A stretch of DNA of 8,628 nucleotides from the NCBI GenBank assembly GCA_964532145.1, contig CAZHGM010000035.1:1-8628 (forward strand). Reading direction: 5' to 3'. A model generated the notes under the pieces. That model was given only the letters and a program-made list of their open reading frames with translations. It was not told where the DNA came from and searched no databases. A program made the translations under genes and the position numbers. Source of the DNA: JAPUDQ01 sp964532145. Its GTDB lineage: Bacteria > Patescibacteriota > Saccharimonadia > Saccharimonadales > Saccharimonadaceae. Below are positions 1 through 4,521 of this stretch, in pieces (position 1 is the first letter of the stretch; every line of letters begins with the position of its first letter).

Positions 1-163
1 CAGTGTCTTGTGCAATATCACGCCATAAGCCCAGCTCGTCTCTCGTGATGTTATCTTGGTCTTTTGCGTGTGTCTGAAATGCCGTCGCTTCTTGCTTGAG
101 AGCCTCGAGTTGCTTATCTATTTTGCCTTTAGCAGATTTGCGGCTGCCAGTAATAAACGCCAT
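1..163 (-). CDS. Hypothetical protein, partial (continues left of window)
   Basis: An open frame starts at the ATG at 163-161 and runs off the left edge, giving 54 visible residues (MAFITGSRKSAKGKID... to ...WRDIAQDT). It is hydrophilic and lysine/glutamine-rich and looks helical or coiled-coil. It overlaps the last 35 bases of the 129-413 frame in the +1 frame. No Shine-Dalgarno is visible before this ATG. Its first residues read naturally as the end of a membrane helix followed by a basic tail, so it may be the C-terminal half of the upstream gene, separated by a one-base shift, rather than an independent gene. No family is recognised. Confidence 0.45.
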   Translation of the reverse strand, partial: MAFITGSRKSAKGKIDKQLEALKQEATAFQTHAKDQDNITRDELGLWRDIAQDT

Positions 164-413
164 TATCGATAGCTACCGCCAATAGCACAAGAGATAATAT
201 ACCTATTACTCTTGCCGCCAGATTATCGCTAGTAGAGCCGCTTGTTATGCCGACTAGGGCAAGTACGCCAATTAGTACAAGGAGTAGGGGCAAGAATACT
301 ACTAGCCCTTGGTGGCGGTCGATGAATGTATTGTACTTTTCGAGCTGCTTTTTCTTTGCTTTATACTCGTGTCTTATTTCTGATAATGTATCGCCGTCTT
401 TTGCCGCACTCAT
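129..413 (-). CDS. Small two-helix membrane protein, possibly frameshifted
   Basis: This 94-residue frame has a charged N-terminal segment rich in K and E (about residues 10-33). Two hydrophobic helices follow at about 36-57 and 67-84. The start ATG (413-411) is supported by a GGAG at 424-421, seven bases upstream. The last residues (NGVYYWQPQIC) look unlike the end of a membrane helix. The overlapping +1 frame (1-163) supplies a more natural ending with a basic stop-transfer sequence and a helical tail. The gene lies downstream of the structured RNA at 457-600. A 6-bp dyad (GTACTA/TAGTAC, 425-444) sits directly upstream of its ribosome binding site. No family is recognised; small membrane proteins of this type are common in CPR genomes. 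Confidence 0.5.
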   Translation of the reverse strand: MSAAKDGDTLSEIRHEYKAKKKQLEKYNTFIDRHQGLVVFLPLLLVLIGVLALVGITSGSTSDNLAARVIGILSLVLLAVAIDNGVYYWQPQIC

Positions 414-424
414 AATCGCTCTCC

Positions 425-444
425 GTACTATTTGATATTAGTAC
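425..444. repeat. Short inverted repeat next to the RBS of the 129-413 gene
   Basis: GTACTA at 425-430 and TAGTAC at 439-444 form a perfect 6-bp dyad with an 8-base spacer. It abuts the GGAG of the 129-413 gene. It could be an operator or an RBS-proximal hairpin, but six base pairs are within chance expectation. Confidence 0.25.
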
Positions 445-456
445 CAGTGGCAAACT

Positions 457-600
457 AAAAAAGCTCGCCGCCAGTGATAGCCGAAGCTACCCGATACCGT
501 TTCCAGTATCGACCATCGTGAAATAGTGCTCTGACGACGAGCTTTTATTTCACGATGGATTTTTCACAACCATACCGCCTGACGGCGGGTTAGGTCGTAT
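457..600 (-). ncRNA. Structured RNA with interlocking helices and U-tract end
   Basis: Read 5' to 3' on the minus strand, nearly every base of 558-457 falls in a helix. Arm B (558-547) is followed at once by arm A (546-531), a 6-base linker, B' (524-513, 12 perfect pairs with B), a hairpin at 511-492 with a GAAA tetraloop, a hairpin at 491-476 with a UUCG tetraloop, then A' (474-459, 16 pairs with A) running into a U6 tract (462-457). Upstream is a hairpin with CCGCC/GGCGG arms (588-575). Four pairs (two in A:A', one in each tetraloop hairpin) are G-U on the minus strand and would be A-C mismatches on the plus strand, which fixes the strand. An extended -10 at 615-607 predicts a start near 600. 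It may be a free small RNA ending at the A:A' terminator or a leader/attenuator of the 129-413 gene. It does not match an RNA family that I recognise (not tmRNA, RNase P, SRP or 6S). Confidence 0.6.
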
Positions 601-606
601 GGGTTT

Positions 607-615
607 ATTATATCA
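607..615 (-). promoter_or_regulatory. Extended -10 promoter of the structured RNA
   Basis: On the minus strand 615-607 reads TGATATAAT, a TGn extended -10 with a perfect TATAAT (612-607). No convincing -35 lies 16-18 bases upstream, as expected for extended -10 promoters. Predicted start is near 600, just ahead of the first hairpin of the RNA. Confidence 0.6.
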
Positions 616-887
616 CCTAACTTTTGAGCGACGGACTCAGGGAGGGTATTATTAGAGGGGGCGGTAAATATTTTCACGACAAGATCGTGTTGTTTGCTTT
701 ACCCCAAGGGCAAATGCGTTTTAAACGTATATTGTTCAGTTTAGCTTCTTGAAAAAATAGAGGTTTTTTAAAGATACCCGAAATAATGTATTTTTTACTA
801 CATAAGCATTATCATTTTTCGGCAAATTGTTTATGCTAACAGAGGTAGATGTTCAAGCTTTTATCTTTCTGAAATATAAGTGGTGTC
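616..887. other. Gene-free stretch with several hairpins
   Basis: No coding frame or RNA gene that I recognise. It contains a two-tier dyad at about 663-702 (GGTAAA/TTTACC outside, CACGA/TCGTG inside) and an AT-rich set of nested dyads at about 778-821 (CCGAAA/TTTCGG outside, ATGTA/TACAT inside). None ends in a clear U-tract. The stretch separates two oppositely oriented RNA-type transcripts and could hold unrecognised regulatory RNA or the remains of a lost gene. Confidence 0.4.
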
Positions 888-916
888 TTGTCAAATAGGA
901 GCAAATACCCTATAAT
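888..916 (+). promoter_or_regulatory. Sigma70-type promoter of the 923-1025 small RNA
   Basis: TTGTCA (888-893), a 17-base spacer and a perfect TATAAT (911-916). Predicted start is near 923. No coding frame follows on this strand, so it most likely drives the small RNA. Confidence 0.75.
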
Positions 917-922
917 AGAAAT

Positions 923-1025
923 TGCTCGAGTATATCTCGAGCTGAAATAGGGAGTATACCCTAGGTATACTTGTTACCACACCTTTTCGTGGGTTGTTGA
1001 GGCTTATCAACAGCCCTCTTTTAAT
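923..1025 (+). ncRNA. Candidate small RNA, about 100 nt
   Basis: It begins about 7 bases after a near-consensus promoter and ends at an intrinsic terminator, so both ends are defined by sequence. The body folds into GCTCGAG/CTCGAGC (924-930 with 936-942, loop TATAT) and AGTATACC/GGTATACT (953-960 with 964-971, loop CTA). A mostly single-stranded segment (972-990) precedes the terminator stem. There is no ATG-initiated frame of useful length. It ends facing the 3' end of the BECR-like gene (stop at 1028), so its tail could touch that mRNA's 3' end. No known RNA family is recognised. Alternatively the two dyads are protein-binding operators on DNA. Confidence 0.55.
991..1025 (+). terminator. 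Intrinsic terminator of the small RNA
   Basis: GGGTTGTTGA (991-1000) pairs over ten positions with TCAACAGCCC (1007-1016), loop GGCTTA, followed by TCTTTTAATTT. One pair is U-G on the plus strand, and the other strand has no U-tract, so it acts on plus-strand transcription. Confidence 0.7.
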
Positions 1026-1027
1026 TT

Positions 1028-1462
1028 CTAGATTTCACGATACATACTTCGGTTATCAAAAGAGTCTATGTAAGTTTTATTCTTACTCTGGTCATAAAAC
1101 TGCGATATAAACTTTAGCTCTTTGTTGCGAATAACCGAACAAATAATAACGTAGCTATGCTTTCTCGACACAAAACATATGTTGCGTGACTTCTTATTGA
1201 AGCGTAGTACACGAGTACTTTCATCAAGTAAAACATACTCTATGTATGGGATCATCCGAGCACGTGCGTGGTTGACGGCCGTCTTGCCTTTGCCGCATAC
1301 GACGTGCAGGCAATCAGAGTCTTTTTCTAAATAAAAACGAACTTCATACCCCTCTGGGGTTGTGATCTTTTTCCCGCCGTAATTATTGCGAAGATAGTCA
1401 ACGTAGTACTGAATGTCGGTACTGTATGGCAATTTACTAGGCTGGGAAGGTACGGGGCTCAT
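1028..1462 (-). CDS. Hypothetical protein, possible BECR-fold nuclease
   Basis: A 144-aa soluble protein starting at ATG 1462-1460, 11 bases after the stop of the DUF3800 gene and so probably in one operon with it. No Shine-Dalgarno is visible, so translation may be coupled. The pattern of a histidine and arginines (H65, R67, R69), a helix (about 70-80), then strands with basic residues (R84, K90, R100, K101) and a final KFISQFYDQ (117-125) resembles small nucleases of the barnase-EndoU-colicin E5/D-RelE (BECR) class found in phages and toxins. That resemblance is by eye only. The first 20 residues are low in conserved-looking content. Function is unproven; an uncharacterised partner of DUF3800 is equally possible. 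Confidence 0.55.
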   Translation of the reverse strand: MSPVPSQPSKLPYSTDIQYYVDYLRNNYGGKKITTPEGYEVRFYLEKDSDCLHVVCGKGKTAVNHARARMIPYIEYVLLDESTRVLRFNKKSRNICFVSRKHSYVIICSVIRNKELKFISQFYDQSKNKTYIDSFDNRSMYREI

Positions 1463-1473
1463 AATCGATTAGT

Positions 1474-2199
1474 CTACTTTTTATTTAAGTCGATTGCAAA
1501 GATGTTAAACTTCTTTTCCGAGCGAGTACTCTTGAAATGAAGATTGGTTTTTCCAATCTTGCTGGCGATATACTGAGTGAGCTCGTACTTAAATTGGTTG
1601 GCTTTTGGCTGCGTATTATATGCATAGCCAACAGCTCCTGTAAATAGGTCTGCAACTTGTAGCAGTACGTTCTCTTTTGAGTCATAGCCTTGCATATGCT
1701 TAATAGTTGCCGTGTTGGCGTGGTCTACGTAGATCGTGCTATCTAAAAAGCCCCTCAATACCTCTAAGCGGTTTTTTGTTTTGTTCGGCTTAAAATCAAA
1801 GATAAGGTAGTACTTATAATTATCGTGAATACGCTGCTTGAGGAGCTGGTATACGAACTTATAAAATGCGAGTTCTGCGTCACCATCGTGGTACTTTTCA
1901 AAGTCGACCTTTGATTTGTCTACGACAATGCACGTATAAGCCGCTTTATAGGCAGGCAAATCAAGAACATAGTCAATGATCGCTTTGTAGGCCGCCTCTT
2001 TACGTTTGTCGGCTTTTACCCACTTGATCTCAGCGTGGAACTCGTGATCCGCTAAACGCTCTTTAATGCCATCTCTGATTTCTCTAACATACTTGCGATC
2101 AACAAAAAGGCCGCCGAAGACCATAAAGCTTGAATCAGGGTTATCAATCCGACTCTCGTCGAAATAAGCATTTACTACTTTTTGATACTCACGTGTCAT
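1474..2199 (-). CDS. DUF3800 domain protein
   Basis: A 241-aa protein with the hallmarks of DUF3800. It has a strand ending AYFDES near the start (D14, E15), a GGLF turn (29-32), AEIKW (56-60), YLIFDFK (131-137, D135) and LLQVADLFTGAV (179-190, D184). Spaced acidic residues D14, E57, D135 and D184 fit the RNase H-like fold proposed for this family, whose members are common in phages, mobile elements and accessory islands and whose biochemical role is not established. The frame stays open upstream to a GTG at 2289, but that extension lacks family character. The ATG at 2199 lies 7 bases after TATAAT (2212-2207), consistent with a leaderless mRNA. An ATG at 2208, three codons earlier and preceded by AAGAGG (2218-2213), is the alternative. 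The next gene follows after 11 bases. Confidence 0.85.
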   Translation of the reverse strand: MTREYQKVVNAYFDESRIDNPDSSFMVFGGLFVDRKYVREIRDGIKERLADHEFHAEIKWVKADKRKEAAYKAIIDYVLDLPAYKAAYTCIVVDKSKVDFEKYHDGDAELAFYKFVYQLLKQRIHDNYKYYLIFDFKPNKTKNRLEVLRGFLDSTIYVDHANTATIKHMQGYDSKENVLLQVADLFTGAVGYAYNTQPKANQFKYELTQYIASKIGKTNLHFKSTRSEKKFNIFAIDLNKK

Positions 2200-2206
2200 A
2201 GACCTC

Positions 2207-2212
2207 ATTATA
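2207..2212 (-). promoter_or_regulatory. -10 box of the DUF3800 operon
   Basis: Perfect TATAAT on the minus strand, ending 7 bases before the ATG at 2199. The -35 region (TTAGAG at 17-base spacing) is poor. A dyad AAGATAC/GTATCTT (2224-2230 with 2245-2251) overlaps the -35 region and is a possible operator. Confidence 0.5.
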
Positions 2213-2223
2213 CCTCTTATCAC

Positions 2224-2251
2224 AAGATACTCTAATAGGGAGCGGGTATCT
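2224..2251. repeat. Inverted repeat over the DUF3800 promoter
   Basis: AAGATAC at 2224-2230 and GTATCTT at 2245-2251 form a perfect 7-bp dyad with a 14-base spacer, placed over the expected -35 region of the DUF3800 operon. This is where a repressor or activator would sit; no regulator gene is in the window. Confidence 0.35.
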
Positions 2252-2344
2252 TTGCTAAAGGAGGGGCTACCTCCATTAGCTGTTTCCACTTCAAAATCTC
2301 GTTACAGATCTGGTTCCAATGCAAAGCCACTTGGGCTACCAAGG

Positions 2345-2378
2345 AAAGATGATTGCCACTAGGCAGTCATTTTTCTTT
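2345..2378. terminator. Terminator hairpin, 3' side of the ftsB-like operon
   Basis: AAAGATGATTGCC (2345-2357) pairs with GGCAGTCATTTTT (2362-2374) around an ACTA loop, followed by CTTT. Two pairs are G-U on the plus strand and A-C on the minus strand, so the hairpin is best on the plus strand. It nevertheless lies just past the stop (2386) of the minus-strand operon and probably also serves it. No plus-strand gene that would need it is seen. Confidence 0.5.
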
Positions 2379-2385
2379 GTACGTA

Positions 2386-2751
2386 CTATTTAGGATTGAT
2401 GCCTGGCGCATGAAAATAATACCCTAGCGCGACAATAAGTACTGTAAGCACAATTGGTAAAACAAAAAACAATAATAGCAGTCTCCACCATACTCCTGCC
2501 ATACTGATACGTCCTGTCTTGCTCAAATATCTACTACCGAGCACCGGAATGGTAGCAAAAAAGGTAATGGTAGCGAGGCCAGTAATCCACCTTACGTACG
2601 AACTAAAAGCACCAGCCGCAGGTGTCATCGCAAAGCCAATCAGCATAATTCCTCCAGATATAGAACACAGTTGCGCCACAAGCCGCACGAATTTAGAGTT
2701 TTCGCCCTTAGCGGTTAGCATATCACCCAGCTTGGTATAGTCTTGGTTCAC
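2386..2751 (-). CDS. Hypothetical three-helix membrane protein
   Basis: A 121-aa protein starting at GTG (2751-2749), four bases after the stop of the FtsB-like gene. GGGAG (about 2764-2760) in the end of that gene acts as ribosome binding site. Hydrophobic segments lie at about residues 22-45, 53-72 and 88-112, with a hydrophilic N-terminus and a short C-terminal tail. No family is recognised. The tight coupling suggests co-production with the FtsB-like protein and an envelope role, but no specific function can be assigned. Confidence 0.75.
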   Translation of the reverse strand: MNQDYTKLGDMLTAKGENSKFVRLVAQLCSISGGIMLIGFAMTPAAGAFSSYVRWITGLATITFFATIPVLGSRYLSKTGRISMAGVWWRLLLLFFVLPIVLTVLIVALGYYFHAPGINPK

Positions 2752-2755
2752 TAGG

Positions 2756-3154
2756 TTATCTCCCGAAAAAGAACTGCATCCACTTTTGAAAATTTGATAG
2801 TTCAGGCTGGGTCATACTCGTTACAACTTTCTTTTGAGGATCTTCCGGTAATGCCGGCAGGTTGATCACTTTTTCACCTGGGGCAGCTTTTCCAAGCTTT
2901 TCTCGTGCCACCAGTTCTTGATACTCACGACTACCTAGGTACTGCTGCTGTAGCTGCAGGGTTTCCACCTCAAGTTTGGCAACTTTGATCTGTTGCTCCA
3001 GCAGGTCAACTTTCTGTTGCAAAATGAAATTCTTTTGCAATGTCATGACAGTGTTCCAAATACTCCCGAGCACGATCAAGAGCGCCACAACAAGCACACT
3101 GTTGTTGAGCGTGACATGGCTGCGGGTGATACGATAGAGGTGAGATATGTCCAT
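2756..3154 (-). CDS. Septum formation initiator, FtsB/DivIC family
   Basis: A 132-aa protein with the bitopic layout of FtsB/DivIC: short cytoplasmic N-terminus, one membrane helix (about 18-36), coiled coil (about 40-72) and the compact motif EYQELVAREKLGKAAPGEKV (77-96), which matches the family's conserved 'E..ARE.LG...PGE' signature. Family members act in the divisome with FtsL and FtsQ to activate septal peptidoglycan synthesis. The C-terminal 35 residues form an extra tail. The ATG (3154-3152) lies seven bases after TAGAAT (3167-3162) without a Shine-Dalgarno, so the message may be leaderless. It is the first gene of a pair with the membrane protein at 2386-2751. No other division genes are in the window. 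Confidence 0.85.
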   Translation of the reverse strand: MDISHLYRITRSHVTLNNSVLVVALLIVLGSIWNTVMTLQKNFILQQKVDLLEQQIKVAKLEVETLQLQQQYLGSREYQELVAREKLGKAAPGEKVINLPALPEDPQKKVVTSMTQPELSNFQKWMQFFFGR

Positions 3155-3161
3155 AATGGTT

Positions 3162-3167
3162 ATTCTA
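3162..3167 (-). promoter_or_regulatory. -10 box of the ftsB-like gene
   Basis: TAGAAT on the minus strand, five of six matches to TATAAT, ending seven bases before the ATG. The -35 is weak. Position relative to the start codon mirrors the DUF3800 and 108-aa genes. Confidence 0.4.
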
Positions 3168-3214
3168 GCTGTAAGTATATCAGCCCTCTATCTATAAAAT
3201 CCACTGTGTGATCT

Positions 3215-3222
3215 GTTATAAT
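3215..3222 (+). promoter_or_regulatory. Possible extended -10 promoter upstream of the tRNA
   Basis: GTTATAAT with the preceding T (3214-3222) gives TG-T-TATAAT on the plus strand. Predicted start is near 3229, leaving a 140-base leader before the tRNA. A second candidate closer by is TTGTGA (3250-3255), 16 bases, TGTAAT (3272-3277). It overlaps an AT-rich 8-bp dyad (3262-3269 with 3278-3285). Either could transcribe the tRNA precursor. Confidence 0.4.
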
Positions 3223-3370
3223 AACTCTCGCAAGCTTCAATTGTGATTCTTGTGACCACTCCAATAAAATTTGTAATTTTTATTGAGAGGAGGATATACG
3301 ACGACATCGCTACGGTTTTGCCACTTGTTTGCAAAAAACTGCGCGAGGTTACCGTGATTTCTGACGACAA

Positions 3371-3446
3371 GGGGGTGTAGCTCAGTGGTTAGAGCAGCGG
3401 GCTCATAACCTGTTGGTCGAAGGTTCAATCCCTTCCACCCCCACCA
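3371..3446 (+). tRNA. tRNA-Met (anticodon CAT)
   Basis: A complete cloverleaf: acceptor GGGGGTG/CACCCCC (7 pairs), D-stem GCTC/GAGC with loop AGTGGTTA, anticodon stem GCGGG/CCTGT with loop CTCATAA (anticodon CAT), T-arm GAAGG/CCTTC with loop TTCAATC, discriminator A, and encoded CCA (3444-3446). The paired 1-72 position and the imperfect G-run in the anticodon stem argue against initiator tRNA, so elongator Met is favoured. A tRNA-Ile2 whose CAT is modified to lysidine cannot be excluded from sequence alone. Confidence 0.93.
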
Positions 3447-3490
3447 GAGATAAGCTTTTCAGATGTGAGTGATCAGCGAAACTATATGCA

Positions 3491-3522
3491 AAAATAACGG
3501 CCAGATGGACCGTTATTTTATT
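3491..3522. terminator. Bidirectional terminator between tRNA and YggT gene
   Basis: AAAATAACGG (3491-3500) and CCGTTATTTT (3510-3519) form ten perfect pairs around a 9-base loop, with T-runs on both strands. It ends tRNA transcription on the plus strand and the YggT-family gene (stop at 3537) on the minus strand. Confidence 0.85.
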
Positions 3523-3536
3523 ATCACAGTATTTCT

Positions 3537-3938
3537 CTATACTTCGGGATGGTTGCTGTTGAGCGTAAAGAGCTTTGCTATACCCCAGCCGACCAGCGCA
3601 TAAATCGCCATGGCAACAAGCGTACTTACTTCAAAGTAGCTGACCCCATAGGTTGGCGTGTAGCTAAACATACCGAAAAACGGCGCCGCAAAAATACCGC
3701 TCATGCCATATACGAGGTCTACAAACGCGTTGCCAGTATTTGCACCAAGCAGCTGCAATACAAGGCGGAGCGCCAACAAGGCAACGATAAAACCAACGAT
3801 GTACCAGACAACACGCTGCGCTACAACGTTACTTGGAGCTGATGAAGCTTCCCTGACTGTTTGTCGCTGTACATTGGTGTCGCCGACCTGAGCATCAGTT
3901 GTGCGTACTTCACGAGTCTCTTGAAATTCGTCTGCCAT
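3537..3938 (-). CDS. YggT family membrane protein
   Basis: A 133-aa protein with a polar, acidic N-terminal tail of about 40 residues. One YggT-type unit follows: a membrane helix at 43-64, the G-N-A-F-V-D-L-V-Y-G-M-S-G-I-F-A-A-P-F loop (69-87) typical of the family, and a second helix at about 103-124. Family members are small integral membrane proteins near cell-division or osmotic-response genes in other bacteria, with no settled biochemical role. The ATG (3938-3936) has a strong AAGGAGG about ten bases upstream. The promoter at 3997-3970 predicts a leader of about 25 bases. It is a single-gene unit closed by the terminator at 3491-3522. Confidence 0.8.
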   Translation of the reverse strand: MADEFQETREVRTTDAQVGDTNVQRQTVREASSAPSNVVAQRVVWYIVGFIVALLALRLVLQLLGANTGNAFVDLVYGMSGIFAAPFFGMFSYTPTYGVSYFEVSTLVAMAIYALVGWGIAKLFTLNSNHPEV

Positions 3939-3969
3939 AACTTGATCTCCTCCTTAAATGGATAAATCC

Positions 3970-3997
3970 AGTATAGCACTCCCTCTAAAATAGTAAA
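3970..3997 (-). promoter_or_regulatory. Promoter of the YggT family gene
   Basis: TTTACT (3997-3992), 16-base spacer, TATACT (3975-3970) with an upstream TG (TGCTATACT, extended -10). Start near 3963, followed by AAGGAGG and the ATG at 3938. Confidence 0.7.
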
Positions 3998-4013
3998 CGT
4001 GAGCTAGTTCACA

Positions 4014-4340
4014 TTAAGCATCGGCCATTTGCCTGGCACGCCAGTCGTCATCTTTAGCGGTACATTCATCTTTAGCCCCATCTCCCCAAATGAGAGTGGT
4101 TGCTAGGTCCATCGCGTCGGCAGCCTCTCGCCTGCTCATGATACCAGTGCTGGGATTCCCCAGTCTTATCGCAATTAGACCTATGGGGACCCTTAGCCTA
4201 TACTGTGCCTGAATCATAGCAAGTGAAGTTAGTTCATTCGCCTCGAGAAATTCAGCCATAAATGTACCAAGAAGCTCATCATCACCGGCTGACGTTAACT
4301 CTACCGGCTCACGCAAACCAACCATATGGGATGTTACCAT
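4014..4340 (-). CDS. Hypothetical protein, probably from a leaderless mRNA
   Basis: A 108-aa soluble, mildly acidic protein without membrane segments. A helical N-terminal half (DELLGTFMAEFLEANELTSL, 21-40) precedes a central hydrophobic stretch (about 50-60) and a polar C-terminus. No family is recognised. The ATG at 4340-4338 lies six bases after a perfect TATAAT, so transcription should begin at the A of the start codon; there is no room for a Shine-Dalgarno. A second ATG at codon 6 also lacks one. The strong promoter supports expression despite the lack of a known family. Confidence 0.6.
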   Translation of the reverse strand: MVTSHMVGLREPVELTSAGDDELLGTFMAEFLEANELTSLAMIQAQYRLRVPIGLIAIRLGNPSTGIMSRREAADAMDLATTLIWGDGAKDECTAKDDDWRARQMADA

Positions 4341-4346
4341 ATGTAT

Positions 4347-4376
4347 ATTATATCACTATTAATACTGTTATGTCAA
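4347..4376 (-). promoter_or_regulatory. Full-consensus promoter with start at the ATG
   Basis: On the minus strand: TTGACA (4376-4371), 18-base spacer ending in TGA, then TATAAT (4352-4347). Both hexamers are perfect and the -10 is extended. The predicted start falls on the ATG at 4340. Confidence 0.85.
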
Positions 4377-4381
4377 GAACT

Positions 4382-4406
4382 AAAACCCGCCCTGGTGTCG
4401 GCGGGT
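4382..4406 (-). terminator. Weak hairpin terminator upstream of the 108-aa gene promoter
   Basis: ACCCGCC (4406-4400 on the minus strand) pairs with GGCGGGT (4391-4385), loop of eight, followed by TTTA. It would stop read-through from the 71-aa gene before the 108-aa gene's promoter. The T-run is short. Confidence 0.4.
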
Positions 4407-4413
4407 AGAAGTT

Positions 4414-4441
4414 TTGACACCTGTTTGTTTGCTTTTATGGT
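4414..4441 (+). promoter_or_regulatory. Plus-strand promoter facing a terminator
   Basis: TTGACA (4414-4419), 16-base spacer, TATGGT (4436-4441; four of six). Predicted start near 4448, only about 60 bases before the terminator at 4475-4506. No plus-strand gene follows. Confidence 0.45.
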
Positions 4442-4447
4442 AGCACT

Positions 4448-4506
4448 AGCATATGACCCATGCAAATATAACGCAAAAGCACCGCTGTTGGTAGCGGTGC
4501 TTTTTT
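4448..4506 (+). ncRNA. Possible 60-nt terminator-tailed small RNA
   Basis: Defined by the TTGACA promoter at 4414-4441 and the strong terminator at 4475-4506. It consists of a short weak hairpin (GCAT/ATGC), an A-rich stretch and the terminator. A 13-codon ATG frame inside it runs into the terminator loop and has no ribosome binding site. It could equally be an abortive or insulating transcript. Confidence 0.3.
4475..4506. terminator. Strong bidirectional terminator
   Basis: AAAAGCACCGCT (4475-4486) and AGCGGTGCTTTT (4493-4504) form twelve pairs around GTTGGT, with six T on the plus strand and four on the minus strand. It ends the 71-aa gene (stop at 4522) on the minus strand. Confidence 0.85.
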
Positions 4507-4521
4507 GACAACGTTTATTAA

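Noticed and set aside
530..546. CTGACGA followed by a stem on the plus strand, as in a hammerhead ribozyme core
   Set aside because: No GAAA and NUH elements occur at the positions required for any permuted hammerhead, and wobble pairs place the RNA on the opposite strand.
414..1027. CRISPR array or direct-repeat antitoxin RNA
   Set aside because: The stretch contains inverted repeats only; no tandem direct repeats with spacers were seen.
1474..2289. Longer DUF3800 start at GTG 2289 (271 aa)
   Set aside because: The extra 30 residues are low-complexity and cross the promoter-like TATAAT and dyad at 2207-2251; the family normally starts a few residues before the AYFDES motif.
2290..2340. GGTTC motif and a trailing ACCA suggesting a degraded tRNA
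   Set aside because: No acceptor, D or anticodon stems can be built around it; the resemblance is limited to short chance motifs.
3243..3380. Plus-strand frame from GTG 3243 to TAG inside the tRNA (VILVTTPIKFVIF... to ...SDDKGV)
   Set aside because: The composition looks protein-like, but there is no Shine-Dalgarno before the GTG, the stop lies ten bases inside the tRNA, and the opposite strand is also open here, so low stop density by chance is more likely.
3237..3428. Minus-strand frame reading RPTGYEPAALTTELHPL
   Set aside because: This is the well-known false translation antisense to a tRNA; it covers the tRNA at 3371-3446 and is not a gene.
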